Origin: Anaerolineaceae bacterium
GTDB lineage: Bacteria > Chloroflexota > Anaerolineae > Anaerolineales > Anaerolineaceae
Assembly (NCBI GenBank): GCA_021107195.1
Contig: JAIOTF010000144.1
Location: forward strand, 1-9,265
Direction of reading: 5' to 3'
DNA: 9,265 bases
The stretch's first letter is position 1. The number at the start of each line of letters is the position of its first letter. The notes below the pieces were generated by a model. That model was not told the origin of the DNA. It did no database searches and was given only the letters and a program-made list of their open reading frames with translations. The translations under genes were made by a program, and so were the position numbers. Positions 6,329 through 9,265 of this stretch are shown here, one piece after another.

Positions 6329-7642
6329 ATGGCAGAACCAATTATCATGCCGAAATTCGAAATGTCACAGGAGATCGGAACGATCGTCGAGTGGTCAAAA
6401 AACGAAGGCGATACGGTTGAAAAAGGGGAGACCATCCTGGTTGTTGAAACTGATAAGGTCACGATGGATGTGGAAAGCCCGGCTTCTGGAATTATGGCTG
6501 GCTTGCGCGGAAAATCGGGCGATGCAATCCCCGTAACAGAGATCATTGGATACATTTTAGAACCGGGCGAGGAATTGCCGGAAGAGACCATTTCCGAATC
6601 GGTGTCTGAGGAAATTAAGGACGCCGGCAAGCCAGGCGGGGCAACTCCGCTTGCTCAGCGAATGGCTGAAAAAGCGGGTGTAGATGTAATTGCTATTCAA
6701 GGTTCAGGTACGAGCGGTAAAGTTACCAAGTCGGATGTGGAAAAGGTGTTGGTTGCAGGTGATGAAAATGGTAAAGCCGGGCTGGTTTCAGACCCCGGAA
6801 AAGTCAGGGCAACTCCGGCAGCGCGCCGTATTGCCAGAGAAAAAGGGATTAATCTGCGCAATGTTACCGGAAGCGGCCCTCGAGACAGGGTGCAGGCAGC
6901 CGATGTAAAGCGTGCTGTAGCAGCTTTGCCCGTCAGCGTTTCCCGAAAGGCCGGGCAATCTATTCCATTCTCTGGGATGCGTAAAAAGATCGCTGAACGT
7001 ATGACCGCCAGCTATCAAACTGCTCCGCATGTATACATGACAATTAAAGCAGACATGTCGGCGTTTGTGGATTTCCGCAGCCGTTTGAATTTGCGTGCTG
7101 AAAAGACAGGCGCAGCTCATTTCTCAGCAACCACCTTGCTGGTCAAGGCGGTAAGCTGGGCCTTATTGCGGAACCCGTTGTTGAACAGCGTTTTAACGGA
7201 CGAAGCGATCGAAATGCCGTCAGAAACAAATATCGGCGTGGCAGTTGCATTGGATGATGGTTTGATTGTGCCTGTTATCAGAAATGTTGAACAGCGTGGG
7301 CTTGCGGAGCTTGCAGGAATAGTCAATGGGATTGTGAATAGAGCCCGCAAAAATGTACTTGTTCCCAGCGAAGTTGTCGGCGGCACATTTACGATTTCCA
7401 ATCTGGGCGCATACGGTATCGAACAGTTTACAGCCATTATCAACCCTGGGCAAACAGGTATCCTGGCCGTTGGTGCGATCCAGGACGAAGTAGTGCCTGA
7501 TGGTGATGGCGGCATTGCTGTGCAGCCAATGATGCGCATGACGCTCGGGCTGGATCACCGTGTAGCCGATGGCTCCAGAGGAGCGCGTTTCTTAGTAGAT
7601 TTACGCGATGCATTGCAAGAGCCGGAATTGATGCTCTGGTAA
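6329..7642 (+). CDS. Dihydrolipoamide acyltransferase E2 with two subunit-binding domains
   Basis: Core acyltransferase of the complex, 437 residues; it moves the acetyl group from lipoate to CoA. Domains in order: one lipoyl domain (1 to about 78) with the lipoylated Lys43 in ETDKVTMD; an acidic linker; a peripheral subunit-binding domain at 105-141 (ATPLAQRMAEKAG to KVTKSDVEKVL); a second one at 161-197 (ATPAARRIAREKG to RVQAADVKRAV); then the catalytic domain from about 212. The active-site signature DHRVADG holds His410 and Asp414. Most E2s have a single subunit-binding domain, so the duplication is notable. The ATG at 6329 gives the standard MAEPIIMPKFEMSQE start with AAAGGA upstream; the frame is open further upstream only because it overlaps E1-beta. 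No E3 gene follows. A terminator lies 24 nt after the stop. Confidence 0.93.
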   Translation: MAEPIIMPKFEMSQEIGTIVEWSKNEGDTVEKGETILVVETDKVTMDVESPASGIMAGLRGKSGDAIPVTEIIGYILEPGEELPEETISESVSEEIKDAGKPGGATPLAQRMAEKAGVDVIAIQGSGTSGKVTKSDVEKVLVAGDENGKAGLVSDPGKVRATPAARRIAREKGINLRNVTGSGPRDRVQAADVKRAVAALPVSVSRKAGQSIPFSGMRKKIAERMTASYQTAPHVYMTIKADMSAFVDFRSRLNLRAEKTGAAHFSATTLLVKAVSWALLRNPLLNSVLTDEAIEMPSETNIGVAVALDDGLIVPVIRNVEQRGLAELAGIVNGIVNRARKNVLVPSEVVGGTFTISNLGAYGIEQFTAIINPGQTGILAVGAIQDEVVPDGDGGIAVQPMMRMTLGLDHRVADGSRGARFLVDLRDALQEPELMLW

Positions 7643-7666
7643 TTACGCGGAATCAAAACAGAGAGT

Positions 7667-7695
7667 GAAAAGAGCGGTCAAAGACCGCTCTTTTC
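7667..7695 (+). terminator. Rho-independent terminator after E2
   Basis: A perfect 13-bp stem, GAAAAGAGCGGTC (7667-7679) with GACCGCTCTTTTC (7683-7695), closes on a 3-nt AAA loop. The T run lies in the lower 3' arm, and further Ts follow (TTAATTTTG). It separates the dehydrogenase operon from the next promoter, which begins 25 nt later. Confidence 0.9.
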
Positions 7696-7719
7696 CGTTA
7701 ATTTTGTCGATATTACACC

Positions 7720-7748
7720 TTGACTTTTAGATGATTGGGTGCTAAACT
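7720..7748 (+). promoter_or_regulatory. Promoter of the SorC2-PTS operon
   Basis: A -35 box TTGACT (7720-7725, 5/6 match), an ideal 17-nt spacer, and a -10 box TAAACT (7743-7748, 4/6 match). The predicted start is near 7755, giving a leader of about 70 nt before the GTG at 7824. The -10 overlaps the first of two palindromic operators. Confidence 0.7.
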
Positions 7749-7780
7749 CACATATGTGAGAATCGCCTCACTAAAGTGAA
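7747..7780. promoter_or_regulatory. Tandem CTCAC-N4-GTGAR operators
   Basis: Two palindromes of the same design sit 20 bp apart, on the same face of the helix: CTCAC-ATAT-GTGAG (7747-7760, a perfect 14-bp palindrome) and CTCAC-TAAA-GTGAA (7767-7780). The first overlaps the -10 box and the predicted transcription start; the second lies just downstream. This is a typical repressor arrangement. The adjacent SorC regulator is the obvious candidate to bind, giving autoregulation, as is known for CggR-like members that use tandem sites. The binder is inferred. Confidence 0.7.
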
Positions 7781-7787
7781 TAGTGTT

Positions 7788-7820
7788 ATGTTGCGATCAA
7801 CTATGCACATCCGGGGTTGA
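7788..7820 (+). other. Possible 10-codon leader ORF before SorC2
   Basis: ATG at 7788 opens a frame of ten codons (MLRSTMHIRG) that stops with TGA at 7818-7820, three bases before the GTG start of the regulator and in the same frame. There is no good ribosome site before it. It may be chance; its firm value is that its stop rules out any start of the regulator further upstream. Confidence 0.2.
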
Positions 7821-7823
7821 ACT

Positions 7824-8804
7824 GTGACGGACAAAAGACTGTCGGAAGATCGAGCTGAAATATTGGCAGATGTTGCTGAACAATATTTTCTTGAAGGTAA
7901 AACCCAGGCGCAAATTGCCAAACTGGTGGGTGTTACCCGTTCGATGGTGTCCCGAATGCTTACAGAGGCAAGGCATGCGGGCATTGTCAAAATCCAAATT
8001 CAACGTCCAATGGGTTTTAATAGAGTATTGCAAGCACAGTTAATTGAACGGTTTGGTTTGTCGGGTGCTTTTGTCTTAAACCAATATAATATCCATTCCT
8101 CAAAAATTAAAGAACGAATCGGTCAAGCCGGTGCCATTGCCTTGAGACAATATCTTAAGCCCGGCACCGTTTTTGGTATTTCCTGGGGCACTACGATCAA
8201 CGCTGTTGTTGAAGCGATTGATCCTGCTGAATACCATGAAACGGAATCGATAACTATAACGCAATTGATTGGCGCGTTGGGAGCGCAAAATAGTGAATAC
8301 GATGCGCATGGCGTGGTTTCTGTCCTGCAAAACAAATTCAGGTGTAGTGCGGTTTACCTGAATGCGCCTTATATTGTTGAGAGTTCAGAAATTGCAAAAT
8401 CCTTTCTTGCTACAAGAAACGTAGCAGATGGCGTTGAGGAAGCTAAAAAGACTGATGTTGCCCTTCTTAGCGTAGGCAGTATGGATATCGCCACTTCCAG
8501 CTCTTATCTGGCAGGTTATGTTTCTACGGATGACCTCATGGATATGGCGCAGGCCGGCGCGGTTGGAGACGTTTGCGGTTTTCAGATTGACGAATTTGGT
8601 CATGAAGTTTGCAAAGATTTTCAAGCCAGAGTGATTGGTATCGGGTTGAAAGATTTCTTAAAAATCCCGGTCCGTATTGGTGTTGCTGGCGGGCCGAGCA
8701 AGATATTGCCTTTGCTTGGTGGCTTGCGGGCTGGATACTTAAATGTCCTTGTGACTGATGCTGAAACTGCACAACAGTTACTGGAACTTGACTCTATAAA
8801 ATGA
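7824..8804 (+). CDS. SorC-family sugar-sensing transcriptional regulator 2
   Basis: A 326-residue regulator of the SorC family and paralogue of the one at 3376-4326. The helix-turn-helix is at about residues 27-46 (TQAQIAKLVGVTRSMVSRML), sharing the R-S-x-[IV]-S-R-[LM]-L recognition helix pattern with its paralogue. The effector-binding domain has GISWGT at 118-123, GALGAQNSEYDAHG, GAVGDVCGFQIDEFG, and the closing GVAGGPSKILPLLGGLRAG. It should bind a phosphorylated sugar or sugar alcohol. The start is GTG at 7824, preceded by a weak GGGG at 7813-7816; an in-frame TGA at 7818-7820 excludes longer forms. It has its own promoter and tandem operators upstream, and a PTS EIIA gene follows 35 nt downstream, so it probably controls a PTS operon that continues beyond the window. 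Ligand not determinable here. Confidence 0.9.
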   Translation: MTDKRLSEDRAEILADVAEQYFLEGKTQAQIAKLVGVTRSMVSRMLTEARHAGIVKIQIQRPMGFNRVLQAQLIERFGLSGAFVLNQYNIHSSKIKERIGQAGAIALRQYLKPGTVFGISWGTTINAVVEAIDPAEYHETESITITQLIGALGAQNSEYDAHGVVSVLQNKFRCSAVYLNAPYIVESSEIAKSFLATRNVADGVEEAKKTDVALLSVGSMDIATSSSYLAGYVSTDDLMDMAQAGAVGDVCGFQIDEFGHEVCKDFQARVIGIGLKDFLKIPVRIGVAGGPSKILPLLGGLRAGYLNVLVTDAETAQQLLELDSIK

Positions 8805-8839
8805 GCCGCTTTTATTGTCGAGAGGAATGAATTATTTTT

Positions 8840-9265
8840 ATGACTAACAAGATACTTGAGTTACTTGAGCCAACTGCTGTATGCCTGAATTTAAATGTAC
8901 CCGATTCAAGTTCGGTGATCGAAAAATTGGGTGGTAAGTTGATGGACGCAGGTTATGTTCACGAATCCTTTATCGGTGCAGCATTGGCCCGCGAGAAAGA
9001 CCTGCCTACTGGCCTTCCGTTGGGAGGCGGGATCAATGCCGCCATTCCCCACACAGATGTTGAGCATGTTAAGAAATCCGGATTGGCAATGGCTACTTTG
9101 CAAGAGCCGGTCGTTTTTCAGAACATGATCAATAAAGATGAAGCCGTACAGGTGCAACTGGTTTTTTTGCTGTCGTTAGACCAGCCTAAAGCACAGATAG
9201 AAATGCTGCAAGAGATCGCAGGCGTTTTACAGAACGAAGAGCTGGTTTCAAAGTTGGGCAAGGCG
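8840..9265 (+). CDS. PTS sugar transporter EIIA, galactitol/fructose type (3' truncated)
   Basis: Cytoplasmic EIIA phosphocarrier of the phosphoenolpyruvate:sugar phosphotransferase system (PTS_EIIA type 2). It takes a phosphate from HPr and gives it to EIIB. ATG at 8840 opens a frame that remains open to the last base, giving 142 codons; family domains are about 145-155 residues, so little is missing if it is a single-domain protein. The phosphorylated histidine is His71 in AAIPHTD, preceded by LPTGLPLGGG, which matches the PTG-x-L/I...IPH pattern of galactitol-type GatA proteins. AGAGGA lies 13 nt before the ATG, rather far. It follows SorC regulator 2 by 35 nt, the usual layout for a regulator-plus-transporter operon; EIIB and EIIC would be expected next. 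Galactitol itself is only one of several possible substrates. Confidence 0.88.
   Translation, partial: MTNKILELLEPTAVCLNLNVPDSSSVIEKLGGKLMDAGYVHESFIGAALAREKDLPTGLPLGGGINAAIPHTDVEHVKKSGLAMATLQEPVVFQNMINKDEAVQVQLVFLLSLDQPKAQIEMLQEIAGVLQNEELVSKLGKA

Noticed and set aside
6085..6630. Long - strand open frame (181 codons) across the E1-beta/E2 junction
   Set aside because: It is opposite two certain genes with no ribosome site, domain or conserved feature; a mirror of their codon pattern.

Overview
The window is a 9.3-kb piece of a bacterial chromosome with moderate GC content and densely packed genes. It carries no mobile element, RNA gene or CRISPR array that I can see. The host is uncertain. 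The mix of SorC-type sugar-sensing regulators, a two-gene (alpha/beta) 2-oxo acid dehydrogenase E1, and an ATP-cone protein fused to a uridine-kinase-like P-loop domain is what I would expect from an anaerobic or fermentative bacterium. The Anaerolineae (Chloroflexota) are my best but low-confidence guess.

Layout. (1) Positions 1-1725, + strand: the 3' part of a MATE-family multidrug/cation antiporter gene, followed after 24 nt by a small stand-alone GIY-YIG nuclease-domain gene. A strong hairpin at 1731-1765 ends this unit and also serves the converging gene. (2) Positions 1781-3121, - strand: an ATP-cone plus uridine kinase/phosphoribulokinase-like P-loop protein with its own promoter at 3175-3202. 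(3) About 3376-7642, + strand: a four-gene operon. A SorC-family regulator is followed by the E1-alpha, E1-beta and E2 genes of an acetoin- or pyruvate-type dehydrogenase complex. E1-alpha and E1-beta overlap by 4 nt, E1-beta and E2 are 1 nt apart, and a perfect 13-bp hairpin terminator follows at 7667-7695. (4) From 7720 to the window end, + strand: a second operon with a clear promoter, two tandem palindromic operators, a second SorC regulator, and the 5' part (142 codons) of a galactitol-type PTS EIIA gene that runs off the window.

How the genes may work together. Each metabolic unit is headed by its own SorC-family regulator, whose C-terminal domain in this family senses sugar phosphates or related metabolites. 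The first probably controls the thiamine-diphosphate/lipoate-dependent complex that oxidatively cleaves acetoin or pyruvate to acetyl-CoA. The second probably controls a PTS for a sugar or sugar alcohol. No E3 (dihydrolipoamide dehydrogenase) gene lies in the window, so the complex must borrow one from elsewhere. Both regulator promoters carry tandem sites with the core CAC-N4-GTG spaced 19-20 bp apart. At the first they lie upstream of the -35, as for an activator. At the second they lie over the -10 and start site, as for a repressor. This suggests related DNA specificities and possible cross-regulation. The E2 subunit is also notable for having two peripheral subunit-binding domains in series.
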